DNA of 29,938 nucleotides from an uncultured Verrucomicrobia subdivision 3 bacterium. GTDB taxonomy: Bacteria; Verrucomicrobiota; Verrucomicrobiae; Limisphaerales; UBA11358. The translations under genes were made by a program, and so were the position numbers. Within the stretch, counting starts at the first letter, position 1. Each line of letters starts with the position of its first letter. Below are positions 7,491-17,505 of the stretch, piece by piece. The stretch lies in assembly GCA_903921455.1 (NCBI GenBank), contig CAIXPZ010000232.1, forward strand, positions 1-29,938, in the 5' to 3' direction. Below the pieces are notes generated by a model, which saw nothing but the letters and a program-made list of their open reading frames with translations, searched no databases and was not told where the DNA came from.

Positions 7491-10400
7491 GTGACGCCTG
7501 ACGAGATCAAAAAAATCCGCACTGGACTGGGTCTTTCGCAAGTTGAGTTTGCGAGGGCGCTGGGCGTGTCTTTCACTACGGTCAACCGCTGGGAGAATGG
7601 CAAGGCCGAGCCGCAAAGCGACCGGCTGGAACGCATCCAAGAACTGGCGACGCGGAAAGAAGCGCAGACGGTGATGGGTTACGAAATCAAAGATGCGATT
7701 CCCGCCACGCTGAATTTTGAGGGCGACCCCGAAGCCATCAAGCTGGTCGTGGATGCCCACCGGTTGCGCAATGGCCACCAATTCAACAAGGCGTTTGGGT
7801 TGGAACTTTCCCGCGTCGTTCCCCTGCCGCATCAGCGCGTGGCGGTTTACGAACACATGCTCCCGCAAAATCCGCTCCGTTTTTTGCTGGCCGATGACGC
7901 GGGCGCGGGCAAGACCGTGATGACGGGGCTGTATATCCGAGAAATGCTCAACCGTGGCCGCTTGCGCCGGGTCATCATCTGCTGCCCGGCCGGTCTGACA
8001 TGGAACTGGCAACGCGAGTTGCGGAATTTCTTCGACTTGGAATTTAAGATTTTGCGCGGGCAAGACTTTCAAAATGGCGATCCCCTCGCCAACGAACAAG
8101 GGCTATTCATCATCAGCGTGGACACGGCGGCAACGGAATCCATCCGTGAACGGCTGGCCGATGCGCGATTCGATCTGGCGGTGTTTGACGAAGCACACAA
8201 GTTGTCCTGGTCTGATGGTCGCCGCCTCGACACGAAAACACGGCGCTACCGGCTGGCGGAGACCTTGGCAAAATCCACGCATCTGCTGCTGCTCACGGCA
8301 ACGCCGCACATGGGAAAACAATTTCCCTATTTCGCGCTCTGGCGGCTGCTGGATGCTAACGTGTTCTCGACGATGGATGCGCTGGGCCAGATGGATCAAG
8401 AAAAGCGCCGCAAATTTTTCATCCGCCGGCTCAAGGAAGAAATGGTGGATTACCAGTCGCAACCGATTTACAAGCCGCGCCTCTGCCAGACGGTCAAGTT
8501 TGACCTGTCCCCGCAAGAGCGCGCTTTTTACGACCAGTCATCCGACTATCTGCGCTGGAGTTTTGAAAACAACCGCTCGCTGAACAAGAATGCGGCGGCG
8601 ATGGTGGTGGCCGTGCTGCAACGCCGGCTGGCCAGCTCGACTTATGCGATGGTGCAATCCCTCGAACGGCGGCGCAAACGCATCATGGACGCGGACACCG
8701 TCGAGAACCAGCCCAGCCCGGAACGGCTGCTGGAACAATTCGACACGAACACCGCCGATGATTCGGAACCAACGGAGACGGGCGCGGAAAGCCAGGAGCG
8801 CGTCGAGGATCAAGCGATGGCGCTGGCGAAACCCCAAACGGAAAAACAGCGCGATAAGGAACTGGCTTATCTGGATGAAATCATCAAGCAGGGTGAAGAA
8901 ATCCTGAGCGCGCAATGCGAGACGAAATTTTTGAAGCTGCGCGAACTGGTGGACTCGGCGGAATTTCAGCATGAACGCCTGCTGATTTTCACGGAGCATC
9001 GCGACACGCTCGAACATTTGCAGCAACGGTTTGAAGCGCTGGGCTACACCGGCCAGATCGCCGCGATTCACGGCGGCATGGATGTCGAGGAGCGCGAGCG
9101 CCAGCGGATTTTCTTCATGCCGCCCGCTGAACGCCGCCGCCAAAACCTGCCCAACCCGGACGCGCCCAGCGCGCGGATCATGCTGGCGACCGACGCGGCG
9201 GGCGAAGGCATCAATTTGCAATTCGCCTGGCTGATGGTGAATTTCGACGTGCCGTGGAATCCGGCGCGGTTGGAACAACGCATGGGCCGGCTGCACCGCT
9301 TCGGCCAGCGGCATGATGAGGTTCGCATCTTCAACTTCATCGCCGACAAGACACGCGAAGGCGATGTGCTGGCGACGCTGCTGGCGAAACTGGACGAGGC
9401 GCGGCGCGAGCTTTGCACCGACAAAGTTTTTGACGTCATCGGCCAGCAACTTCAGGAAGTTTCCATCCGCGACTTGCTGCGCGAGTCGCTGTTTGAATCG
9501 GCGCCCTACTCGGCGCAGAAGCGCTTGGACACCATGTTTGCGACCCAACGGCTGCGGGCGGCGGTCGAGGAACAACGCAAACATGCCTCGTCCTTCGGCG
9601 ATGTCGCCAAGCGGCTGGGCCAACTGAACGCCGAAATTGAAGTCGAGCGGTTCAACCAACTGCTGCCGGCCTACGTCCAGAATTTTGCCGAGAAGGCATT
9701 GCCCCGGCTGGGATTTGAAATTGACGGCGACATGAATGACCGCGCCCGGCTGAACCGGACTTCCGGCTCGAACTGGATTGAACCGCTGGCGAGCCATTGG
9801 CGCGGCGGATTGCCGCCTTACATTTCCGTGCGGCGCGAGGGTTCCGCCGGCAGCGAGGCCGCGCCGATTGCTTTCCTGCGGCCGGGCGAGCCTTTGTTTA
9901 ATGCCTTCTGCGATGAAACCATCCGGCGCTTTGGCAATGATGCCCGGCGTGGCGGATTTTTTCTCGACCCGACGGCGGAGCAACCCTACTACGCCGCGCT
10001 GTATGTCTGCCAGTTGGGCGAACGGTCGCTGCGCGGCGGCGATGCGAAGCCGCGCCTGCTGGAACGGCGGCTGATGGGTTTGCGCTGGGATAACACCGGC
10101 GAATTCACTTCCTGCGCCCCGAACCATTTGATTGCTCTCGTGGGTGCGCCGCCGTCCCTCGCGTGGAAAGCCGGTGCGCTGCTGCAATCGCCGATGGATC
10201 AGGTTCACCGCGCTGACGCGCACGCCCGGATGCTGGCGGAAACCACTTTTTTACAGCAGGCGCGGGCGGCGGTGCGCGCCGAGTCTTCGGCGCGGCTGGA
10301 TGATTTGCAGCGCGGGTTTGATTTCTCCGCCGGGGAAATGGCGGAACGTCGCGTGGATTTTGCCCGCCGTGTGCGCGACGGCGACGAGCAAGCCATCACG

Positions 10401-10937
10401 CAACTGGATTTGGTGAAGCGCGAGCAAAGCCGCATCGAGCAGGAGAAGGCGGAAGCCCTGCTTTACGAGCAGCGGCGCGGCGACATGCTGGACATCATCA
10501 CGCTGGACCGCATCGCGATTGCGCTGGTGATTCCCGACCAAAGCCCGGAAGCATTGGAAAGCTACGACAAGAACATCGAAGCCATCGCCATGCGCGTGGC
10601 GATCAATTACGAAGTGGACAAGCACAAGGCGAAGGTGTTCGACGTGTCTGCGCCGCACTTGGCGCGCGGTTACGATTTGGAATCCCACCGGGCGAATGGC
10701 GAGAAGATTGTCATCGAGGTCAAGGGCCGCGCTGGTCGTGGCGTGGTGCATCTGACGGACAACGAATGGCCGACGGCGGCAAACGTGCGGGAGAAATACT
10801 GGCTTTATGTCGTCACTGACTGCGCCACCGAGCCGCGGTTGTTCCGCGTGCAAGACCCAGTGCGGCTTGCTTTCAAGACGCGGCAGAGTTTTACTTTGAA
10901 CATCGGCGACATCATGAAAGAGGCGGAGCCGGAATGA
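7491..10937 (+). CDS. HTH-SNF2 helicase-DUF3883 protein of a helicase-methylase-ATPase defence operon
   Basis: This 1148-aa fusion opens with an XRE-type HTH (residues 1-55, LGLSQVEFARALGVSFTTVN). A SNF2/HepA-like superfamily 2 ATPase follows: motif I DAGAGKT (Lys141), motif II DEAH (233-236), motif III TAT (269-271), motif V ATDAAGEGINLQ (566-577) and motif VI with RMGRLHRFGQ (598-606). The C-terminal region (about 1020-1130) is a DUF3883-type domain with IVIEVKGRAG and VHLTDNEWPTA, a restriction-endonuclease-like fold whose D...ExK pattern is visible. It begins with GTG; no in-frame alternative is better. It probably translocates on DNA to sense or process foreign DNA, with the HTH acting in DNA recognition or autoregulation. 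The methylase gene follows after 19 bp. Confidence 0.9.
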   Translation: MTPDEIKKIRTGLGLSQVEFARALGVSFTTVNRWENGKAEPQSDRLERIQELATRKEAQTVMGYEIKDAIPATLNFEGDPEAIKLVVDAHRLRNGHQFNKAFGLELSRVVPLPHQRVAVYEHMLPQNPLRFLLADDAGAGKTVMTGLYIREMLNRGRLRRVIICCPAGLTWNWQRELRNFFDLEFKILRGQDFQNGDPLANEQGLFIISVDTAATESIRERLADARFDLAVFDEAHKLSWSDGRRLDTKTRRYRLAETLAKSTHLLLLTATPHMGKQFPYFALWRLLDANVFSTMDALGQMDQEKRRKFFIRRLKEEMVDYQSQPIYKPRLCQTVKFDLSPQERAFYDQSSDYLRWSFENNRSLNKNAAAMVVAVLQRRLASSTYAMVQSLERRRKRIMDADTVENQPSPERLLEQFDTNTADDSEPTETGAESQERVEDQAMALAKPQTEKQRDKELAYLDEIIKQGEEILSAQCETKFLKLRELVDSAEFQHERLLIFTEHRDTLEHLQQRFEALGYTGQIAAIHGGMDVEERERQRIFFMPPAERRRQNLPNPDAPSARIMLATDAAGEGINLQFAWLMVNFDVPWNPARLEQRMGRLHRFGQRHDEVRIFNFIADKTREGDVLATLLAKLDEARRELCTDKVFDVIGQQLQEVSIRDLLRESLFESAPYSAQKRLDTMFATQRLRAAVEEQRKHASSFGDVAKRLGQLNAEIEVERFNQLLPAYVQNFAEKALPRLGFEIDGDMNDRARLNRTSGSNWIEPLASHWRGGLPPYISVRREGSAGSEAAPIAFLRPGEPLFNAFCDETIRRFGNDARRGGFFLDPTAEQPYYAALYVCQLGERSLRGGDAKPRLLERRLMGLRWDNTGEFTSCAPNHLIALVGAPPSLAWKAGALLQSPMDQVHRADAHARMLAETTFLQQARAAVRAESSARLDDLQRGFDFSAGEMAERRVDFARRVRDGDEQAITQLDLVKREQSRIEQEKAEALLYEQRRGDMLDIITLDRIAIALVIPDQSPEALESYDKNIEAIAMRVAINYEVDKHKAKVFDVSAPHLARGYDLESHRANGEKIVIEVKGRAGRGVVHLTDNEWPTAANVREKYWLYVVTDCATEPRLFRVQDPVRLAFKTRQSFTLNIGDIMKEAEPE

Positions 10938-10956
10938 GCCACCCTGGAAAACCGCA

Positions 10957-13900
10957 ATGGATACCAAAACCACTATGACTGACAAACCGAGACTGATTGA
11001 AGTCGCCTTTCCGCTGGAGCAGGCGTCGCTGACGAGCGTGCATGAAAAGAATGTGCGGCATGGGCATATCTCGACGCTGCACATCTGGCCGGCGCGGCGA
11101 CCATTGGCAGCGAGCCGGGCGGCGCTGCTCTGCACACTGCTGCCCGATCCCGGCAACGCGAAGAAGCGGCAGGAACTGCTCGACCTGATTGGTGGGACGG
11201 TGGTGAAAAAGCTGGTCACGACGGAAGACGAAGAAGGCAACTCGGTGTCCGAAGAAAAGAAGGTGGTGGAAGGCGGCGTGCTGGTGTGGGGCAACGAGAA
11301 TGCGCCGGCAATGGATGAGCTGCGTGCGGCCATCAAAAAGTTTTACGGCGGCAACGCGCCGAAGGTGTTGGATCCGTTTGCCGGCGGCGGCGCGATTCCG
11401 CTGGAAGCGATGCGGCTGGGCTGCGATGTCACGTCGGCTGATTTGAATCCGGTGGCTTGGTTCATCCAGAAATGCACGCTGGAATACCCCCAGCAATTTG
11501 CCGGCAAGAAGTGGCCGCTTCCGGACTTCGTGCGCGAGTGGCCGGACTTCGTGGAAGATTTTATCGCGGGCAAAATTAAGAAGCGCAAGGGTGACCAAAA
11601 ACCGCATTTCACAGACGCAAAGCAGATTCAATTGTTGGCGTTAGCTGATGCAGATTTATCCTGGCATGTCCGTGCTTGGGGCCGCTGGGTGTTGGAGCGG
11701 TCGCGGCAGGAATTAGCAACACGCTATCCTGCCGTGGATGGTGAACCTACTGTGGCCTATCTTTGGGCGCGCAACGCTCGCGATCCACAGACAACCGGAC
11801 GCGTTCCACTACTCAAGACGTTTTGGCTCTGCAAAAGGAAGGGCAATCAAGCGGCACTATTGCCGGTGCCTAACGCCGACGGATCGGGAGTTACCTTTAA
11901 GTTGCTTCGCGATGCTGACCTTAGGCAGCCCAATGGGATTTTAGACCAATACGATTTTTTACGACGTTGGGAAGTCACGGCCGAGAATTTTGACGAATTT
12001 CTTAAAAATGGAACGATGAATCGTGCTGGGGTTTGGAGTCCATGTTCTGGCAGACCTGGCGTGATTGCCTTGACGATGGACGATTTGCGGCGGCAGGGTC
12101 AGCAGGGACTTCTTGGGGCTCAAATGACATCTGTTGTAGTCGACCGCACGAAACCCAGCGGCAAGGGCACTTTTAAATTCATCCGTTTGCCAAAAGAAAT
12201 GGAAATCAGTGCAGCCACTGTTGAGCAGGAATTTTACGATGAGGTTTTCTCGTTACTTCCGGGTGGCATGTTGGACGAAGATTTACCTCCTGCAGGAACG
12301 CTTGGGTTTCGAGTGAATCGCTATGGTTTTAAAAAATGGCGGCATCTTTTCAGTCCCCGGCAATTATTGGGTTTGGGGGTGTTTACAAAAAACGTGAGAT
12401 TGGCCATCGAAACGCTGAAGAACTCGAAAGTTGAATCCAACTCGCCGGGATATTCGCAGGCCATTGCCGCACAGTTGATGTGTGGTTTTAATCGAATGTT
12501 GGATTTCAACTCAAACATTGTTTCGTGGATTATTTCTGTTGAGGCAATCAGAAATACATTCGCTCGTTTTGCTTTGCCCATGTGCTGGGATTATTCCGAA
12601 GCGGCTATGGTGAACGAATGCCGTGGCGGCTGGAGTATGTGTCTCGAAGCAACTCTTGAAGCTGCGGATACGGCCGCGCGTGTGACTCATCCTAATGTTC
12701 TCGTCCCCAAAATCGTTCGGCGAAGTGCGTTAAAAACACCTGCTGACAAGCTTGCAGCGGTAGTTACTGACCCTCCTTATTACGATGCGATCCCCTATTC
12801 TGATTTGATGGATTTTTTCTATCTATGGAACCGGCGGGCACTGTCTGGGCTGTTTACTGATTGGGATAATAACTACCAACAAAGCGTCTCGCCCAAATGG
12901 AGCGATGATGAAGCCGACGGGGAACTCATTCAGGAAGAATCTCGTCACGGCGGAGATAAGGCAAAAGCAAAAGCCACATATGAAACTGGCATGGCAAAAG
13001 CCTTCGAAGCTCAATTGCGTTCGCTTAATGATGACGGCCGCCTAGTTGTCGTGTTTGCAAATAAATCTGTGGACGCATGGGAAACTTTGGTTGGGGCATT
13101 GATTCGTGGTGGAGCGGAAGTCACAGCTAGTTGGCCAATTCAAACCGAACAGGCTGCTCGTATGCGGGCGCAATCATCGGCAGCCCTTTCCAGTTCGGTC
13201 TGGATTGTTTGTCGCAAGCGTTCGGCTACTACACCAGCGGGATGGGAAGATTCAGTGCTAGAGCGGATGAGACAAATTTTATTTGGGAAACGCGAAGCGC
13301 TCGGCGGTATCAATATCCTGCAATACTATTTTGATTTGGGCATCCGTGGGCCGGATTTCATCTGGGCGGCGATGGGGCCGGCGCTCCAAGCCTATAGCGA
13401 ACATCCCTTCGTGAAAAAGACCGGGGGCGGCTTGATGACAGTGCGGGAGTTTTTGGATGAAGTCCGCAAGCTGGTGCTGCAATTCGCGCTGGGCGAATTG
13501 CCGGGTTTCCGCGAACTCCAGCGAGAGACGCAAGGCCGCGGTGAAACGGTGGCCCTTGACCCAGTAACACAATACTATCTCCTGCACCGGGCTTATTTCG
13601 GTCTGGCGCCCGCGCCCGCCGGGGCGTGCATCCTCTACGCCAATGCGTGCGGAAAAAACGAAACGGAATTGAAAGTGGTCTGGAACATCCTGGAACAAGG
13701 CGGCAAATCCGGAGCGGGCAAGAAAGGCCGTCCGCGCAAGGATACCGAAGATGGAGATGTCGAAGAACCGGAAGAGGAAAGCAGTGGGAGCGAATACCGG
13801 CTGCTCGACTGGTCGGAGCGCGTGGAAAGCGATAACCTTGGCGAAAGCCAAGGTGGTTTGCCGTCGCCGCTGATAGACAAGCTGCACCGGCTGATGGCAC

Positions 13901-14178
13901 TATTCCAACGCAACCAAGCCAGTGATGTGCAATCGCTTTATGAAAGCTGGGGGTTGGCGAGCGATCGGGCGTTCCCTCCGTTACTTCAAGCCATTCGTGA
14001 ATTGGCACACGAAGATGGCAAAGTTATGGAGCAAAGGCTGGTGGAGGCTCTGGGGACACAATTAAAATTTACGCGGCAACAGGTAGTGGAATTTGGCCAG
14101 ATGAAGGAAGGGCCGTTCTTCCCGGCTCTGGATGAAAAAACGCGGCCGTTGGGAAGTTACCGGAAAGGCAAAAAATAA
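10957..14178 (+). CDS. DUF1156-type DNA adenine methyltransferase (defence methylase)
   Basis: This 1073-aa protein belongs to the DUF1156 / COG1743 family. The N-terminus has the family segment HIWPARRPLAASRAALLCTL. The SAM-binding motif I is LDPFAGGGAIPLEAM (Asp139-Gly145) and the catalytic motif IV is DPPYY (605-609), typical of N6-adenine or N4-cytosine amino-methyltransferases. It would mark self DNA by modification so the partner helicase and ATPase spare it; the target base is unproven. It lies 19 bp after the helicase and 3 bp before the ATPase, so the three are one operon. Base composition drops sharply in the middle: by hand count 62% GC at 11401-11460, 32% at 12481-12540 and 58% at 13441-13500. 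This suggests a recombined central segment. Met7 is an alternative start. Confidence 0.9.
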   Translation: MDTKTTMTDKPRLIEVAFPLEQASLTSVHEKNVRHGHISTLHIWPARRPLAASRAALLCTLLPDPGNAKKRQELLDLIGGTVVKKLVTTEDEEGNSVSEEKKVVEGGVLVWGNENAPAMDELRAAIKKFYGGNAPKVLDPFAGGGAIPLEAMRLGCDVTSADLNPVAWFIQKCTLEYPQQFAGKKWPLPDFVREWPDFVEDFIAGKIKKRKGDQKPHFTDAKQIQLLALADADLSWHVRAWGRWVLERSRQELATRYPAVDGEPTVAYLWARNARDPQTTGRVPLLKTFWLCKRKGNQAALLPVPNADGSGVTFKLLRDADLRQPNGILDQYDFLRRWEVTAENFDEFLKNGTMNRAGVWSPCSGRPGVIALTMDDLRRQGQQGLLGAQMTSVVVDRTKPSGKGTFKFIRLPKEMEISAATVEQEFYDEVFSLLPGGMLDEDLPPAGTLGFRVNRYGFKKWRHLFSPRQLLGLGVFTKNVRLAIETLKNSKVESNSPGYSQAIAAQLMCGFNRMLDFNSNIVSWIISVEAIRNTFARFALPMCWDYSEAAMVNECRGGWSMCLEATLEAADTAARVTHPNVLVPKIVRRSALKTPADKLAAVVTDPPYYDAIPYSDLMDFFYLWNRRALSGLFTDWDNNYQQSVSPKWSDDEADGELIQEESRHGGDKAKAKATYETGMAKAFEAQLRSLNDDGRLVVVFANKSVDAWETLVGALIRGGAEVTASWPIQTEQAARMRAQSSAALSSSVWIVCRKRSATTPAGWEDSVLERMRQILFGKREALGGINILQYYFDLGIRGPDFIWAAMGPALQAYSEHPFVKKTGGGLMTVREFLDEVRKLVLQFALGELPGFRELQRETQGRGETVALDPVTQYYLLHRAYFGLAPAPAGACILYANACGKNETELKVVWNILEQGGKSGAGKKGRPRKDTEDGDVEEPEEESSGSEYRLLDWSERVESDNLGESQGGLPSPLIDKLHRLMALFQRNQASDVQSLYESWGLASDRAFPPLLQAIRELAHEDGKVMEQRLVEALGTQLKFTRQQVVEFGQMKEGPFFPALDEKTRPLGSYRKGKK

Positions 14179-14181
14179 TTT

Positions 14182-17100
14182 ATGGCAAAGCATGTGCTAA
14201 AACCGTGGAAGGATGTCTGCATCCTGCGGTCGGAGATCAAAACAAAGGCGCTGACGACGGCGGATTTCGCGGTGGATTTACACCGCGTCATCTTTGAGCC
14301 GGGCAGCGGCAAACATTACACCGACCCGAAGGAGTTTTTCGCCACGACCTACGCCACGCCGAACCTTCGGCGTTTCTGTCGCGACGTGCTGCGGCGGCTC
14401 GCGGGTGAAGAAGGCGGCGAGCCCATCATCAGCATGGCGCAAACTTTCGGCGGCGGTAAATCGCACACGCTGACGACGCTGTATTATCTGACGACGCTCG
14501 GCAAAAAACTGCCGATGGAAGCGACGGCGGTGAAGCACATCCTCTCGGAAGCCAAGCTGGAGACGCCGCCGGAAGCCATCGTGGCGGCGGTGTCGTTCGA
14601 CAAGGTGGACTGGAAAAAAGGCATTGAAGCGAAATCGCCGGACGGCAAGGTGCGGGCGTTTCGGATGCCGTGGAACATGATTGCATGGCAGTTGCTCGGC
14701 GAAAAGGGACTGGAAATTTTGGATCGCAACGAAGCGCAACCCGACTTTGACACGCCGCCGGCCGATCTCTTGTGGGGCAAGGTGCTGGCGGAAGTGGAAA
14801 AGAGCGGCAAGGCCGCGCTGATCCTGGTGGACGAATTTCTCATGTGGGCGCATGACGCCGCCTCGCCTGACACCGACGGGACCAACAAGTGGCGCGGGCC
14901 GATGTGGATTGACCGGCTGAAGAATTTTTTCCAGCGGCTGGCCCAAGCCGTGGAAAATTCTGAACATTCCTGCCTCGTCGTTTCCCTGCTCGCCACGGAA
15001 CCGGAGAAGATGAATGACGCCATTGGCAAATCGGTGCTGGATGCGTGCAACCAAGGATTGAACCGGCAAGCCTCGGTGCAATCGCCGGTGGAAAAAGGCG
15101 ACCTGGCGGAACTGCTGCGCCGCCGGATGTTTGAGGATTTCCCGGAGAATCCGGCGGACCGGCATCCGTATGTGACGGCGTTCTGGGACCGCATGAAGGC
15201 GATTGACCCGGCGCAAGCCAAGCTACCGAACGCGGAGGAAAAATTGAAGGATGCGTATCCGTTCCATCCCGACCTGCTGGCGCGGTTCTTCGGCAAGTGG
15301 ACGGAACTGGATCAATTCCAGCGGACACGCGGCGTGCTGCAAACTTTTGCGGCGGCGCTACGCGAGGCGGAAAAGTGGGACACGTCGCCCGTGATCGGGC
15401 CGCAAGTTTTTCTGAACTCGCCGGGCAATGACGATTTAAGCCCCGCGCTGCAAAAGCTGGCGGAAGTGGCGAAGGATTCGCAGCGGGACAAAAATCCGCA
15501 ATGGCCAACGGCGCTCAAGACGGAACTGCCGCGCGTGCTGGATGCGCAGAAGGCGCACGCCGGGACTTTGACGGGTCGCGAACTGGAAGCTGCGTGCGTG
15601 GCGACCTTCATCTTTTCGCAGCCCATCGGCGAGCAGGCGGAAGTCAACGATCTGCGCTGGCTGGTGGGGCCGACGTGCGATTTGCCAGCGGTGCTGAACA
15701 ACGGCCTCATCGGCTGGGCGAAGACGTCCTGGTTTTTGGAAGAGACGGATGCCACGGAGCCGACGACGAACGTGCCGAAGTTTTGGCGGCTGGGACCGAA
15801 GCCGAACCTGAACCAAGTGCATCACAGCTACAAGATCAAGGCGCTGAGTTTCGCCAAGGCAAAATTTGATGAACTCGCCAAAAAATGCACGCCGCTGAAA
15901 GAGGGCTGCGACCAGGAAGGCATCAAGTTTCACAATCTGCCGAACACGGCGGCCGACGTGGAAGATGACGGCATCTTTCGCCTGATCGTGCTGGGCGCGG
16001 ATTATGCGGCCCAACCGAGCACCAAGCCGCACCCCGGCGCGGAAGCGTTTTTGCGCACACATTCTTCGCCGACGGACAATCGCATCTGTCAAAACGTGGT
16101 GCTGGTGGTGACGCCCAGCGTGGGCGGACTGCAACAAGCCGAGCAACAGATTGCCGATTGGCAGGCATGGCTGGAAATCAAAGGCGGGAAAGACTACATG
16201 ACTTTCGAGTCGCATGTGAAGGAATCGGTGAACAAGCGCGAGCGCGAGTCAAAGCAGGCAGCGGAGACGGCGGTGAAAAACGCCTTTGAACTGGTGCTGC
16301 ATGTGGACAAGGACGCCAAAGTCCAGATGAAGAAATTCACGATGGGCGCGCAGGCATTGTTCCCGACGCTGCTGCAAGAAAAGGAACTGCGGCTGTTCAA
16401 AGAGAAAATTGACGCCTCGGCCATCATGGCAACCGGTCCGTATCCAGTCTGGCCGGCCACAGACAGCAGCGTGCCGGTGAGCGCGCTTTACCAGCAGTTC
16501 GCGCGGCGGGCCAATCTGCCGAAACTGCTGAATCCGCAGACTGTGTTAAACACGATTTCCGATGCTGTGCTCCGGGGCGTGCTGGCGCTGCGCCACGTCC
16601 GCCCGGACGGGTCGGAACAATGGTTCTGGCGTTCCAAAATTGACGTGACGGATTGGGACAAGAATGGCGAAGCGTGGCTGCCGAACAAGGCGGTGTTGAA
16701 CTGCCTGAATGCGCGCGCGGTGCTGCCGGAATCGCTGCCCGGACTTTGGCCCGCCGATCCGGCTGGAGTGGAACTGACGACGCTCTGCTCATGGTTCGAC
16801 GGCACGCAGGCCTTCCAAGAAACGACGCAACCGGGCTATCCACCGGAACCCCGCGCTATCCCGAAAGTGGAGGTTGTTGAAATTCATAAAGCCGTCGCAC
16901 AAGCAGTAAAGGCGGGCGAATTGTGGCTGGTGTTTGGCAACGACAGCGTTTGGCAGGATGAACCAACGGCGCTGCAACTGGACGCGACGGCAAAAATTTA
17001 CCGGCCACCGGCTGCGCTCAGTTCCTTCGAACTGCTACCGAATGCGCTGCTCAAGGATGCCTGGAGCAAAGATACCGAACCAAAAACGACGGTGGAAAAA

Positions 17101-17505
17101 CTCTACACCGAATTGAAAAAGGTGAAGGGCAATCCGTGGCCGGCGAAAGCGTTTATCAGCACGCTGAGTGATGCCATCGGGCGCGGATTGCTGGCGCGAT
17201 CCAGCGGCAGCGGACCACTGGTGTCACTGGCCGTGGATGGCAGCGTGGAACTGGCGGTCAAATCCACCGCGCCACAACCGCAACCGCAGCCGGAACCAAC
17301 ACCGGGACGGAAATTGTCCACCAGCGTTAAGTTGTCGCCGGGCGAAATTCAAAACCTTGCCGAAGGCGTGGCGACGTTGTCGAAGTCGCTGGCGGGTTGC
17401 GATGTGCAATTCGAAGTGGCGGTTTCAATCAAGACGAAGGCAGGGGTGGATTTGAAAACCGCCAACGACGTGCTGGGCAAAATCAAAGACGGCTGGAAAA
17501 TATGA
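14182..17505 (+). CDS. DUF499 (COG1483) AAA+-type ATPase of the defence operon
   Basis: This 1107-aa protein has the family N-terminus and a P-loop AQTFGGGKSHTLTTL (Lys93), with a Walker B ALILVDEFLMW (Asp217-Glu218). DUF499 ATPases occur in defence islands beside DUF1156 methylases and helicases. The long middle is unassigned; near the C-terminus a PQPQPQPEPTP linker leads to a final domain of about 70 residues (STSVKLSPGEIQNLAEGVAT onward). It presumably powers assembly or activation of the complex with the helicase and methylase. The start lies 3 bp after the methylase stop without a Shine-Dalgarno, implying translational coupling. The call is confident; the molecular role is inferred. Confidence 0.88.
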   Translation: MAKHVLKPWKDVCILRSEIKTKALTTADFAVDLHRVIFEPGSGKHYTDPKEFFATTYATPNLRRFCRDVLRRLAGEEGGEPIISMAQTFGGGKSHTLTTLYYLTTLGKKLPMEATAVKHILSEAKLETPPEAIVAAVSFDKVDWKKGIEAKSPDGKVRAFRMPWNMIAWQLLGEKGLEILDRNEAQPDFDTPPADLLWGKVLAEVEKSGKAALILVDEFLMWAHDAASPDTDGTNKWRGPMWIDRLKNFFQRLAQAVENSEHSCLVVSLLATEPEKMNDAIGKSVLDACNQGLNRQASVQSPVEKGDLAELLRRRMFEDFPENPADRHPYVTAFWDRMKAIDPAQAKLPNAEEKLKDAYPFHPDLLARFFGKWTELDQFQRTRGVLQTFAAALREAEKWDTSPVIGPQVFLNSPGNDDLSPALQKLAEVAKDSQRDKNPQWPTALKTELPRVLDAQKAHAGTLTGRELEAACVATFIFSQPIGEQAEVNDLRWLVGPTCDLPAVLNNGLIGWAKTSWFLEETDATEPTTNVPKFWRLGPKPNLNQVHHSYKIKALSFAKAKFDELAKKCTPLKEGCDQEGIKFHNLPNTAADVEDDGIFRLIVLGADYAAQPSTKPHPGAEAFLRTHSSPTDNRICQNVVLVVTPSVGGLQQAEQQIADWQAWLEIKGGKDYMTFESHVKESVNKRERESKQAAETAVKNAFELVLHVDKDAKVQMKKFTMGAQALFPTLLQEKELRLFKEKIDASAIMATGPYPVWPATDSSVPVSALYQQFARRANLPKLLNPQTVLNTISDAVLRGVLALRHVRPDGSEQWFWRSKIDVTDWDKNGEAWLPNKAVLNCLNARAVLPESLPGLWPADPAGVELTTLCSWFDGTQAFQETTQPGYPPEPRAIPKVEVVEIHKAVAQAVKAGELWLVFGNDSVWQDEPTALQLDATAKIYRPPAALSSFELLPNALLKDAWSKDTEPKTTVEKLYTELKKVKGNPWPAKAFISTLSDAIGRGLLARSSGSGPLVSLAVDGSVELAVKSTAPQPQPQPEPTPGRKLSTSVKLSPGEIQNLAEGVATLSKSLAGCDVQFEVAVSIKTKAGVDLKTANDVLGKIKDGWKI

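Noticed and set aside
8538..10223. Long minus-strand open frames opposite the helicase, also at 23193-24578 and 24812-26401
   Set aside because: They are reverse-strand shadows of high-GC genes with clear motifs; their composition is Arg/His/Gln-rich and lacks domains.
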